From NCBI GenBank assembly GCA_938021675.1, contig CALIFY010000007.1, forward strand, positions 1-64,000: a DNA stretch of 64,000 nt, given 5' to 3'. Position numbers and translations under genes: made by a program. This stretch comes from an uncultured Acidimicrobiales bacterium. Its GTDB lineage: Bacteria > Actinomycetota > Acidimicrobiia > Acidimicrobiales > SZUA-35. The notes beneath the pieces were generated by a model. The model was not told the origin of the DNA, made no database searches, and worked only from the letters and a program-made list of their open reading frames with translations. Shown here piece by piece: positions 8,312-16,252 of this stretch. Numbering within the stretch: position 1 is the first letter of the stretch; each line of letters starts with the position of its first letter.

Positions 8312-9505
8312 GTGGGTGCTGATCTCTCGAAGTCGCCTGTGGGCTCGTCCGTGCTCATTCGAGGCACGGACCATCGGTTCAACGCGCCCTATGAGCTTGG
8401 TGCCTTCGTTCCTGCGCCGTTGCCGCGCAACCTCGATCTGCCTGGCGACGTTTGGATGGCTCTGTCAGACGCCATGGGCGCGCTTGGCCGGCTCGACTCG
8501 GCCGCGAGCCTGATCCCGAACCCGCAGCTCGTGACCAGAGTCGCAACTCGCCGTGAGGCGATTGGCACCTCCGCACTCGAAGGAACGTTTGCGAACCTGA
8601 CGGAGCTGTTCGCCGCGGAAGCGATCTCTGTTGAAGAGGTCGATCTGAGCATCCCGCCCAACGTCCGCGAGGTGATGAATTACACGCGAGCGGCCGACGC
8701 TGCCTTCGATTGGATCCGGGAACGTCCTATCACGATCCCTTTGCTGTCGAGCCTGCAAGCGGAGATAGTTCGGGGAACCGACAGCGATCTTCCCGAAGCT
8801 GGTGCGCTACGGGAACGCCAGGTGTTTATCGGCACCAAGAACCGGCCAATCACCGAGGCCCGGTTCATACCACCTCCCCCGGGCGACCAGCTCGTTCTGC
8901 TGCTCGATGGCTGGCTCGCTTGGCTCAACGATGAGACGCTCCGCGACTCCTTGCATCTGCTCGTGCGCGTCGCGCTCGCTCACTATCAGTTCGAGACCAT
9001 TCACCCGTACACCGATGGCAACGGTCGACTGGGCCGCCTCGTCGCCGTTCTGCAGCTCCTCACCGACGGTGCGCTCAAGACCCCCGTGCTGTCGATCTCC
9101 GACTGGCTGAAGGATCGAGGTCCCGAGTACCGAGACCACCTGTTGCGTGTGAGCGTCACCGGCGAGTGGGCGCCGTGGATCGAGTTCATCGCTCAGACGG
9201 TGGCCGCTTCAGCAGATGACGCGCTTCGCCGGGTGATGGGCCTCCTGGCGCTTCGAGAAGAGCTTTCAGAACAGGCCCGCCGGGCGCTTCCACGAGCGCG
9301 TCTCGCCATCGAGATAGCCGATGACCTAATCGCCTTCCCGATTCTCACAGTGGCCGCCGCCCAGTCTCGGTACGGCAAGTCCAACCAGGCGAACCGGAAC
9401 GCAATCAACCGTCTCTGCGAACTCGGCCTCCTCGAGCCGTACGGCGATACCCGATACGACCGTCTGTACTGGAACCGCCGTGTGTTCGAAGTCATCGAGA
9501 GTTAA
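8312..9505 (+). CDS. Fic-family AMP-transferase with autoinhibitory motif and winged-helix tail
   Basis: About 397 residues from GTG 8312; the frame is open back to TTG 8243, but that would start inside the inverted repeat. An N-terminal Fic_N region carries TSALEGTFANLTELF, matching the [S/T]xxxE[G/N] inhibitory helix of class II Fic proteins. The catalytic loop is HPYTDGNGRLGRL. The last 90 residues look like a winged-helix DNA-binding domain (ILTVAAAQSRYGKSNQANRN, LCELGLLEPYGDTRYDRLYW). It should transfer AMP to a protein hydroxyl in the cytoplasm; the target is unknown. Its 3' end abuts an integrase fragment. Confidence 0.88.
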   Translation: MGADLSKSPVGSSVLIRGTDHRFNAPYELGAFVPAPLPRNLDLPGDVWMALSDAMGALGRLDSAASLIPNPQLVTRVATRREAIGTSALEGTFANLTELFAAEAISVEEVDLSIPPNVREVMNYTRAADAAFDWIRERPITIPLLSSLQAEIVRGTDSDLPEAGALRERQVFIGTKNRPITEARFIPPPPGDQLVLLLDGWLAWLNDETLRDSLHLLVRVALAHYQFETIHPYTDGNGRLGRLVAVLQLLTDGALKTPVLSISDWLKDRGPEYRDHLLRVSVTGEWAPWIEFIAQTVAASADDALRRVMGLLALREELSEQARRALPRARLAIEIADDLIAFPILTVAAAQSRYGKSNQANRNAINRLCELGLLEPYGDTRYDRLYWNRRVFEVIES

Positions 9506-9509
9506 TGGG

Positions 9510-9674
9510 GAAGGCCGGACCTGTGGGAGCCATCGTCGCCAGCCACGCCCGGGCATCGGCCTTCGTGGCAAAGGTCGTGTCAGCGGGAACCTGTTTGCCC
9601 AGGTGCCAGTAGCGCGCCTGGTAACGCCCAGACGAGAGCTTCCGGATGTTGCCAAAGGGCCTGCTGCTCGCCAC
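9510..9674 (-). pseudogene. N-terminal fragment of a phage-type tyrosine integrase
   Basis: From GTG 9674 leftwards the frame reads FGNIRKLSSGRYQARYW and TFATKADARAWLATM, the arm-type-site DNA-binding start typical of actinobacterial integrases. Similarity ends near 9530, next to the Fic stop codon, and the core-binding and catalytic domains are missing. It lies 107 bases from the outermost tRNA-Gly repeat, as expected of an integrase beside its attachment site. Confidence 0.75.
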
Positions 9675-9780
9675 TCGTGTCTACTGTTCGCCGTTGTTCT
9701 AGGCACATTGTAGGCACGAGGTCCGGTTGCTATCCAGTGGGTCAGGCCGGATGACCCCGATTGCCAGGGCTTTCGTAGAG

Positions 9781-9823
9781 AGCGGGTGACGAGAATCGAA
9801 CTAGCGTATTCAGCTTGGGAAGC
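9781..9823 (-). repeat. Attachment-site scar A: partial copy of tRNA-Gly 3' end
   Basis: 43 bases match the 3' part of tRNA-Gly(CCC) at 12894-12936 with one mismatch (A at 9803). The copy covers the T-arm and the 3' half of the anticodon arm and stops before the 5' half, so it is not a functional tRNA. It is the outermost of three direct copies. Confidence 0.85.
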
Positions 9824-10246
9824 CTTGGCCCATTGCGATTGACGGCTGTAGGCCTGCTGAAATCGGCACCTTGTGTGGTCGGTTGCGGACGACGATCAAC
9901 GGGTGCGGTCGCTTACTTAGGGCACGGATAGGGCACGCCGTTGGAACGGCCCGTTGCTAATCAAACAGACGGAATCAGAAGTCTGACCCGCTCCGAACCC
10001 AACCGAGACCGGCAGATATCTCGCTGGCTTAGACCCATAAGCATTGCACCTGATGTGGCCCGTGGGAGAGGCCGCCCGATGTGCGGTCCCGATTTATGCT
10101 CCACTCTCGATGCCCCAAATTCGTCGGGCTGAATCGGCGGCTCCAGCGATTCTATATAAGTCTCGCTGGTGCGTAAATGCTCGCGACCGATCCAACCCAA
10201 CGCCATCCGCTAAGATCTCCAGGGTTTTGGGAGTATTTCGCCTATT
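9824..10246. other. Gene-poor island stretch
   Basis: No credible gene on either strand. A TTAGGGCACGGATAGGGCAC stretch near 9918 resembles TTAGGGCACGTGGAGGGCAC near 11813, after the second integrase fragment. These may be leftovers of integrase 3' ends from related elements. Confidence 0.45.
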
Positions 10247-11146
10247 CTACTTGGGGTCTCCTTGAAGCCAGGCAGAACCCTCTACTACGTTAATGGGGTC
10301 CGCCCCTATGCCAGGCCACACATTGCGATACATCCCTTGCACGCTTTCCCCATTTTCCAGGGATGTTATTTCCGTCAATGAAATTACATCACCAATAGTG
10401 GCGTTACTGCAGACTGCGTCTACGACCGTAGCATTTTTTGGGTCGTTAGCCTCGATGCATGAGCCCAAATCCGCGAACTGGTAGCTCTTGTCGTTGTGTG
10501 GGTGAGACCAAAGGGTTTGGAACCCTTTACATCCATCTCCGTTGGACGGGGCCTTTCTTACACTACCGTCCTCGTTTGCGTTGCCTGGATAATCATGATT
10601 GTAAGCATCAATGCTTAATACGATGTATCGGTCATTCAGGTTTCCAACCTCAGCAGAAGGGTGACTCGCCTTGCAGACATGATTCGGTTCGACTTCACGC
10701 ATTAACGGTTGACAATCTTGCCAAGGTATGTACACATCATCTTCAGATCCGTACAACACGCAGGTTTGGTAGGGCTCGTTTTTCGCTAGGTCTATATCTA
10801 CTGACGTAATACGCATGTCGTAGGCTTTGCAAATATCTTTATTCTCTTCACTGGAACCGCATGTTCCCATAGATACCATGGGCACGAAGGCTTTCTGGGC
10901 GTTTCCGATTAATTCGGTTGGACCCTCGAGGTGCCTGCAGAGGGTGTTGTCTCCGAAGGCGTTCTTCCCTAGTACCGCAAACGACTCATGCGTGCCGCCT
11001 ACCGATTCGGCCCTACAAAGGTACGAATGATTCTTCCAGGAGTCTGCGGTATCAGCCGAAGCCAAACCAGCGGTGACTAACAGGCCTCCAACAACTGTGA
11101 ATAGAGTTAGAAGTCCAATCCCAATTAGTGAATTCGGTTTCTTCAT
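10247..11146 (-). CDS. Secreted cysteine-rich protein of unknown function
   Basis: 299 residues with a clear Sec signal: MKKP, a hydrophobic core (IGIGLLTLFTVVGGLLVTAG) and a likely cut after LASA. The mature part has many Cys residues (for example MGTCGSSEENKDIC, NHVCKAS, GDGCKGF, LGSCIEAN, VDAVCSN), suggesting disulfides outside the cell. AGAAGGAT lies about ten bases before the ATG. The gene is richer in A/T than the housekeeping genes and sits between tRNA-Gly scars A and B, so it looks like cargo of an integrated element. I do not recognise a family. Confidence 0.75.
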   Translation of the reverse strand: MKKPNSLIGIGLLTLFTVVGGLLVTAGLASADTADSWKNHSYLCRAESVGGTHESFAVLGKNAFGDNTLCRHLEGPTELIGNAQKAFVPMVSMGTCGSSEENKDICKAYDMRITSVDIDLAKNEPYQTCVLYGSEDDVYIPWQDCQPLMREVEPNHVCKASHPSAEVGNLNDRYIVLSIDAYNHDYPGNANEDGSVRKAPSNGDGCKGFQTLWSHPHNDKSYQFADLGSCIEANDPKNATVVDAVCSNATIGDVISLTEITSLENGESVQGMYRNVWPGIGADPINVVEGSAWLQGDPK

Positions 11147-11539
11147 TTTGTTGAATTATCCTTCTGTTTGTTTCGGGCCACTGGCCGACAGGGTGGATAC
11201 GCAGGTTCGAAACCGCAGAAAATTGAACAACCAACGGTTTTCTGGTCAGAAATCACCGCCTTGTTCGGTGCTCAACCCAAAGCAGCTCGAACCCATGGGA
11301 ACGTTTCAAACAGACTTATTCCCTCTTTCCAAAGGCTCTAAACTTCACTGGCGCAGATTTGAGGTGCCAAGCACTGACCAGGTAAATCGGCGCTTCGCGT
11401 CTTAGGATGGGGTTGAACGATGCCCAATTGGGCTTGCTGGCCTAGAGCAGGCAGCGGATGAACCTCGGTTCTGGATCGGCCCCGACCGATGTCCTCTCGC
11501 CCGCCTCTATTCAGACGTAGCAACGACGGGCCCGAAGAC
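11147..11539. other. Upstream region of the secreted-protein gene, no gene seen
   Basis: Roughly 390 bases without a believable reading frame on either strand. The promoter for the leftward secreted-protein gene should be here; I see no clear motif. Confidence 0.4.
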
Positions 11540-11800
11540 GTTCAGTGGTAACCGAGTCGTCGCCCTGCCCATCCTACTTAGCCAATATTCTTGCAGGCCA
11601 CCTCGCTCGGTTCACGGCCGAGTCTCCCGATGCCTTCGTGTTCACAAACACCCACGGTCGACCAGTCCGCCACGTTCGCCGGAACCACTGTCAGGCACCT
11701 ACCGGAACCGTGTCGCCCGGGAACCGGAACGAGTCCCCACAACGTCGGCCACCCAACGGAGCCACTACGTCAAGTATTTACCGGTACCACACACAAAATT
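11540..11800 (+). pseudogene. Catalytic-domain fragment of a tyrosine integrase
   Basis: A frame around 11540 gives TFSGNRVVALP and, after a one-base shift, SYLANILAGHLARFTAESPD followed by AFVFTNTHGRPVRHV. This is the mid-catalytic segment of phage-type integrases, between the first catalytic Arg and the HxxR box. The nucleophilic Tyr region is not recognisable. It is on the opposite strand to the N-terminal fragment near 9.6 kb, so the two come from different genes or a rearrangement. Confidence 0.65.
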
Positions 11801-11894
11801 GATCGAGGAGTTAGGGCACGTGGAGGGCACGGAGCCTGATTCCGAGACCGAGAAGCAGGGCGGCGGTGGTGCGTTTCTCCTGGTCAGCCTGTTG

Positions 11895-11937
11895 AGCGGG
11901 TGACGAGAATCGAACTCGCGTATTCAGCTTGGGAAGC
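11895..11937 (-). repeat. Attachment-site scar B: exact partial copy of tRNA-Gly 3' end
   Basis: 43 bases identical to 12894-12936 inside the intact tRNA-Gly gene, in the same orientation. Together with the tRNA it brackets a 1.0-kb segment whose only genes are vapB and vapC. Confidence 0.88.
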
Positions 11938-12069
11938 AATCGGATCGCCTACTTGTGGAGGCGGTTTTCGGCCGGAGGCCCATGATCTCGTGGGCTTTGG
12001 GCTCGGTTGACAACATTTGGCGACGGCCAGATGCTGTTCGCTGTGGCACGCGAGTGGCGCGGTTGGGAG

Positions 12070-12483
12070 TCAGGCAGGGACGAGATCGAAGGCTTGGCCA
12101 GTGGCCGGCTTGACGACCGTGAAGTGGCGGCGGTCGAGTGTTGCGATGCGGGTCTGGCCGAGTCGTTCGGCTATCGCGATGACGCTAGCGTCGGTTCCGC
12201 CGAGCGGTAGGTCGGCGTAGGTTGTCACGAGGTGGGCGATGCGTGCCCAGTCGTGGTTGTTGAGGGGCTCGACTTCGAGTGAACCTTCGATGAGCGATTG
12301 GTAGAGCGTGGCTTCGGCTGCAGGGCCGAGCTGTCGCTGGATCAAGTAGGCGCACTCGGCGATGACAAGGCCAGTGGTCACGAGCGGACCGGTTGCGTTC
12401 TGGATCGTGTCGACGCTTTTGTGGTGGAAGCGGTCGCTTCGGTCAGCGGCGGCAACGATGACGCCGGTGTCGATGACGAGCAC
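12070..12483 (-). CDS. vapC: PIN-domain ribonuclease toxin (VapC)
   Basis: 137 residues from GTG 12483, two bases after the antitoxin stop. The PIN acidic residues are visible: LVIDTGVIVAA at the N-terminus, VIAECAYL near 45, GGTDASVIAIAERL near 97, and IATLDRRHF near the C-terminus. PIN toxins of VapBC systems cleave specific RNAs with Mg2+ and are neutralised by their cognate antitoxin. The pair lies between tRNA-Gly scar B and the intact tRNA, so it may have stabilised an integrated element. Confidence 0.88.
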   Translation of the reverse strand: MLVIDTGVIVAAADRSDRFHHKSVDTIQNATGPLVTTGLVIAECAYLIQRQLGPAAEATLYQSLIEGSLEVEPLNNHDWARIAHLVTTYADLPLGGTDASVIAIAERLGQTRIATLDRRHFTVVKPATGQAFDLVPA

Positions 12484-12485
12484 GT

Positions 12486-12701
12486 TTAGTCTTGGCCGAA
12501 TCCGTCGGCGAGTAGTTCATCGATCTGATGACTAATGCCGCCCTCGGATGCTCCGGCCGCTACGAAGGCAGGCATCTTGGAAGGGGCTCCTCCGGAAAGG
12601 CTTTCGGCGTACTCGACGATGAGTTGATCGACAGTGACTCCGCGACGCTTCGCTTCGGCGGCGAGCTTCGCTTCAGCCTCTGCAGGAAGGTCAATGGTCA
12701 T
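12486..12701 (-). CDS. vapB: VapB-type antitoxin
   Basis: 71 residues from ATG 12701 (GTG 12719 is the alternative). The first 35 residues (MTIDLPAEAEAKLAAEAKRR, then GVTVDQLIVEYAESL) look like a ribbon-helix-helix DNA-binding unit. The acidic tail (SHQIDELLADGFGQD) would wrap the toxin. It precedes vapC by two bases, the usual antitoxin-first order; operon autoregulation is expected from the family. No strong ribosome site is seen. Confidence 0.82.
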   Translation of the reverse strand: MTIDLPAEAEAKLAAEAKRRGVTVDQLIVEYAESLSGGAPSKMPAFVAAGASEGGISHQIDELLADGFGQD

Positions 12702-12893
12702 GCATCCATCATAACTCACGGGTGTGACTGCTCGCCCTCGAAGCCCGACGGACGGCTTTCTGGAGTCCGCCTTCTAGGTTCGGCCCTAGAAGTCAGCGTC
12801 TCGAAGTGGCACGTTGTGGCACGACGATGCTGGCCTGTCGGTCGGCCAAGTCGGCACCAGCCGAGTTTTCCCTGTTCAGGGGCTTGCGATGGG

Positions 12894-12936
12894 AGCGGGT
12901 GACGAGAATCGAACTCGCGTATTCAGCTTGGGAAGC
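12894..12936 (-). repeat. Attachment core within tRNA-Gly (reference copy)
   Basis: The 43-base segment shared with scars A and B. It runs from the discriminator base through the T-arm to the 3' side of the anticodon arm, the usual target of tyrosine integrases in tRNA genes. Confidence 0.85.
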
Positions 12937-12964
12937 TGATGTTCTACCATTGAACTACACCCGC
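12894..12964 (-). tRNA. tRNA-Gly(CCC)
   Basis: A 71-base cloverleaf: acceptor GCGGGTG / CACCCGC with T discriminator, D-arm GTTCAATGGTAGAAC, anticodon arm TCAGC-TTCCCAA-GCTGA giving anticodon CCC, and T-arm GCGAGTTCGATTCTCGT. CCA is not encoded. Its 3' half served as an integration site, as shown by partial copies at 11895 and 9781. Confidence 0.93.
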
Positions 12965-13128
12965 AACGAGTCCTTCGATCCTAGCCGACCGCTCGCAAGA
13001 TCGCTTGGCGTCACGTTCCCACGGCTAACCACCAACACCCGTGACGGTCGACACGCCGGCACTACTTAGCGGAGGAGATACCCCCGGAGTGATTCGATTC
13101 CGCCCGGTGGGCCTCTAGCCTTATCATT

Positions 13129-13944
13129 GTGCGCTGGCGTCCATTTCCCGTAACGCTCTTCGACTGCGACTCTACCCTTACCGCGGTCGAGGGTATCGAC
13201 GAACTGCCGGCGGACACCGCTACCCAGGCCGAGGTGGCCAGCCTTACCGAGTCGGCCATGGACGGCCAGGTCGCCCTCGAGGATGTGTACGGCCGGCGAC
13301 TTGCGCTCCTCAACCCGACAAGGGCCCAAATCCGTGACGTGAAGAGTCGATACAAAGCCGCTGCCGTCCCAGACGCCAAGCAGACCATCGCCGCCTTGAA
13401 CCATGCCGGCACCGAGCCGTGGATTATTTCCGGGGGTCTCAAAGAGGCCGTCTCAGAGTTCGCAACCTGGCTCGGCGTCTCCCCGGACAACGTCCGTGCG
13501 GTCGATACCGAGTTTGATCCCCTCACCGGAGACTGGTGGCAAGGTGAAACCGACCCTTGCTACGCCGACCACGAGCACGGCCATCTCACCACCACCGCCG
13601 GCAAGGCCGACGTGATCCGCGCCGCGGTTAAAACCCCCGGCCGTCGGCTGTTGATCGGCGATGGTGTCAGCGACCTCGCCGCCAGTACCGACGTCGACCT
13701 GTTCGCCGCCTACGCCGGTGTCGTGTCTCGTCCCACCGTGACCGATCACGCGCCGGTAGTCATCACGTCGTCGTCGATCGCCCCTGTCCTCGCCCTTGCC
13801 CTCGGCCCCGAGCGCGTCGCCGAGCTAGCCGATTCCGGTGGACCCCATTCCCCGGTGGCCTCGACCTGTATGTCCGAGATCGAATCCGGTGCCCTTCATT
13901 TTAATGACACTGCCCTGGCCCGCCGATTTGGTTCGGCTGCCTAG
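13129..13944 (+). CDS. serB: HAD-family phosphoserine phosphatase-like protein
   Basis: 271 residues. The HAD motifs are clear: LFDCDSTLTAVEGIDEL (Asp nucleophile plus acid) near residue 10, the second-motif region EPWIISGGLKEAV, and GRRLLIGDGVSDLAAS holding the Mg2+ acids. It would release phosphate from phosphoserine, the last step of serine synthesis. The serA gene begins 44 bases downstream, supporting the role. TAGCCT lies seven bases before GTG 13129 and there is no ribosome site, so the message is probably leaderless. Confidence 0.82.
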   Translation: MRWRPFPVTLFDCDSTLTAVEGIDELPADTATQAEVASLTESAMDGQVALEDVYGRRLALLNPTRAQIRDVKSRYKAAAVPDAKQTIAALNHAGTEPWIISGGLKEAVSEFATWLGVSPDNVRAVDTEFDPLTGDWWQGETDPCYADHEHGHLTTTAGKADVIRAAVKTPGRRLLIGDGVSDLAASTDVDLFAAYAGVVSRPTVTDHAPVVITSSSIAPVLALALGPERVAELADSGGPHSPVASTCMSEIESGALHFNDTALARRFGSAA

Positions 13945-13988
13945 CCCGCCGTCATAGTTCCCTTACCCCCATCCCCCGAGAGACCCCC

Positions 13989-15575
13989 ATGTTTAAGATT
14001 CTGATCTCCGACAAGCTGGGCGACGACGGCGTCGCCGTGTTCGAGGCCGCAGCCGATGCCCAGGTGGACATCCGCACCGGCCTCTCCGAGGACGAGCTGA
14101 TCGACATCATCGCCCCATACGACGCCCTCGTCATCCGGTCCGGGACCCAGGTCACGGCCAAGGTCCTCGAGGCTGCAACAAACCTGCAGGTCGTCGGCCG
14201 GGCCGGCGTCGGCACCGACAACGTCGACGTCGACCACGCCACCCGTAGCGGCGTCATCGTGATGAACACCCCCGGGGCCAACACCGTCGCCACCGCCGAG
14301 CTGACGTTTGCTCTTCTCATGTCCGCCACCCGCAACATCGTGGCTGCCCACAACTCGGTCTCCGAGGGGCGATGGGAGCGATCCAGCTTCACCGGTACTG
14401 AGCTCAAGGGCAAAACTCTCGGCATCGTCGGTTTCGGCCGAGTCGGTCGGGCCGTAGCCGCCCGGGCGCAGGCATTCGACATGACCGTGTTGGCCTACGA
14501 TCCGTTCGTGTCGGAACGGGCTGCCCTCGATTCTCGGGTCGAGCTGGTCGACCTCGACGAACTATTGGCCGCTTCGGACTACGTAACCCTTCACACCGCG
14601 CTGTCCGACGACACCGCCAACCTGATAAACGCCGAGCGCCTCGGCCTTATGAAGCCGACCGCCGTGCTGATAAACGCCGCCCGGGGCGGTCTCGTCGACC
14701 CTGAAGCGGTAGTGGCCGCCCTCGACGCCGACCAGCTTCGCCTGGCCGCAATCGACGTGTTCGTCGAGGAACCACCAGCCGAAGGTCACCCATTCGTCAA
14801 TCACCCGAAGGTGATCCACACCCCGCATCTCGGCGCGTCGACGTCGGAGGCTCAGCGGGATGTGGCCATCGAGATCGCCGAGCAGGTCCTCGAGGCCCTG
14901 CGCGGCACCAGCATCGCGAACAGTGTGAACCTCGCCTTTTCGCCTGGTCTCGACTACGACCGGGTGAACCCGTTCATCTCGCTTGCCAGCAAGATTGGCC
15001 TGCTTCAGCAGGCGATGGCTGACGCCAAAATCGAAACGGTCGAACTTGAGCTCTACGCCGACGACGCCGAGGATCTCATGCGGCCGGTAGCTTCAGGCCT
15101 GCTGAAGGGAATCCTGGAATCCGCCGCGCCGGACTCGGTCAACTTTGTCAACGCGCCGGTCATGGCCCAAGAACGAGGCCTGAAGATTTCTCGGTCTGTC
15201 GGCCTAGGCAAAGCCGATTACCGCAACCAGATCACGTGCCGAGTCGGTTGGGACGGTGGCGGACGGACGGTGTCCGGCGTGGTGTTCTCCGATGACCACC
15301 CCCGCATCGTGCAAATCTCCAACTACCGGCTAGAAGCCGATCCCTTTGGTCCGGTTCTTCTACTACTCAACGACGACGTGCCGGGCGTCATCGGTACGGT
15401 CGGCACCGTACTCGGCGACTTCGGGATCAATATCGGCGAATGGCGTCTCGGACGAAACGTCGACCGGGGAGAGGCGCTGTCGTTCATCAACCTCGATAGC
15501 GTGCCACCGGTCGACGTGCTGGGGGCAGTCAAGAGCCTCGAGCACGTCAACAAGGCGGTCGTCGTCGAACTCTGA
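13989..15575 (+). CDS. serA: D-3-phosphoglycerate dehydrogenase
   Basis: 528 residues, the long actinobacterial form. It has a substrate domain (ALVIRSGTQVTAKVLEAA), a Rossmann NAD domain (KTLGIVGFGRVGRAVAARAQ), the catalytic region (LINAARGGLVDPEAV, then HTPHLGASTSEAQ with the His), an allosteric ASB region, and a C-terminal ACT domain (DDVPGVIGTVGTVLGDFGIN). The enzyme commits 3-phosphoglycerate to serine; ACT-bearing forms are usually feedback-inhibited by serine. It follows serB, so two of the three pathway steps are adjacent. Confidence 0.96.
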   Translation: MFKILISDKLGDDGVAVFEAAADAQVDIRTGLSEDELIDIIAPYDALVIRSGTQVTAKVLEAATNLQVVGRAGVGTDNVDVDHATRSGVIVMNTPGANTVATAELTFALLMSATRNIVAAHNSVSEGRWERSSFTGTELKGKTLGIVGFGRVGRAVAARAQAFDMTVLAYDPFVSERAALDSRVELVDLDELLAASDYVTLHTALSDDTANLINAERLGLMKPTAVLINAARGGLVDPEAVVAALDADQLRLAAIDVFVEEPPAEGHPFVNHPKVIHTPHLGASTSEAQRDVAIEIAEQVLEALRGTSIANSVNLAFSPGLDYDRVNPFISLASKIGLLQQAMADAKIETVELELYADDAEDLMRPVASGLLKGILESAAPDSVNFVNAPVMAQERGLKISRSVGLGKADYRNQITCRVGWDGGGRTVSGVVFSDDHPRIVQISNYRLEADPFGPVLLLLNDDVPGVIGTVGTVLGDFGINIGEWRLGRNVDRGEALSFINLDSVPPVDVLGAVKSLEHVNKAVVVEL

Positions 15576-15653
15576 TGCTGAGAGTGACGCCATGGCGAGC
15601 CCGACGAGTTCGGGCCGTCATGGCGGCCCTCCGTCACTGATATCGTCTCTTGG

Positions 15654-16217
15654 GTGATTCTTTCCGACCACACCATCAAGAAAGAAATCGCCAACGGGCG
15701 GATCCGTATTGAACCGTTTGATGAATCATCGATTCAGCCATCATCGGTAGATCTCCGGCTCGACCATCGATTCATCGTCTTCCGAAACCACACGTTCAGC
15801 CACATAGACGTCAAGGCCAACCTCGAAGAACTGACCGACATGGTTGAGGCCTCGGACGACGATCCATTCATCCTCCACCCCGGGGAGTTCGTGCTCGGAT
15901 CAACCTCTGAACGGGTCGCCATCCCCGGCGATCTGGTCGGTCGCATCGAGGGCAAATCGAGCCTCGGCCGTCTCGGGTTGCTAATCCACACCACCGCTGG
16001 ATTCGTCGACGCTGGCTGGGACGGGCAGCTGACGCTCGAGTTCTCAAATGTCGCCAGTCTGCCGATCACTCTCTATCCGGGGATGAAGATCGGCCAGATC
16101 AGTTTCATCCAGATGACGACCGATGCCGACAACCCGTATGGCTCTGGCAACCTTGGCTCGAAGTACCAAGGACAGAAAGGCCCGCGTCCGTCTCGCTATT
16201 GGGAAAACTTCGGCTGA
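15654..16217 (+). CDS. dcd: dCTP deaminase, possibly dUMP-forming
   Basis: 187 residues, normal length. Key parts are SIQPSSVDLRLDHRF, GKSSLGRLGLLIHTTAGFVD with the catalytic Glu region, and a C-terminal YGSGNLGSKYQGQKGPRPSR nucleotide lid. Mycobacterial relatives combine dCTP deaminase and dUTPase activity; whether this one does is not certain. TATCGT stands exactly seven bases before GTG 15654 and no ribosome site is present, pointing to a leaderless transcript. Confidence 0.93.
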   Translation: MILSDHTIKKEIANGRIRIEPFDESSIQPSSVDLRLDHRFIVFRNHTFSHIDVKANLEELTDMVEASDDDPFILHPGEFVLGSTSERVAIPGDLVGRIEGKSSLGRLGLLIHTTAGFVDAGWDGQLTLEFSNVASLPITLYPGMKIGQISFIQMTTDADNPYGSGNLGSKYQGQKGPRPSRYWENFG

Positions 16218-16252
16218 CCGGATGTGGCGGCGTCCTGTAGCGTGAGCTGTCG

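Noticed and set aside
9781-9823. Second tRNA-Gly gene
   Set aside because: Only the 3' half is present and the 5' acceptor, D-arm and 5' anticodon strand are missing, so it cannot fold as a tRNA.
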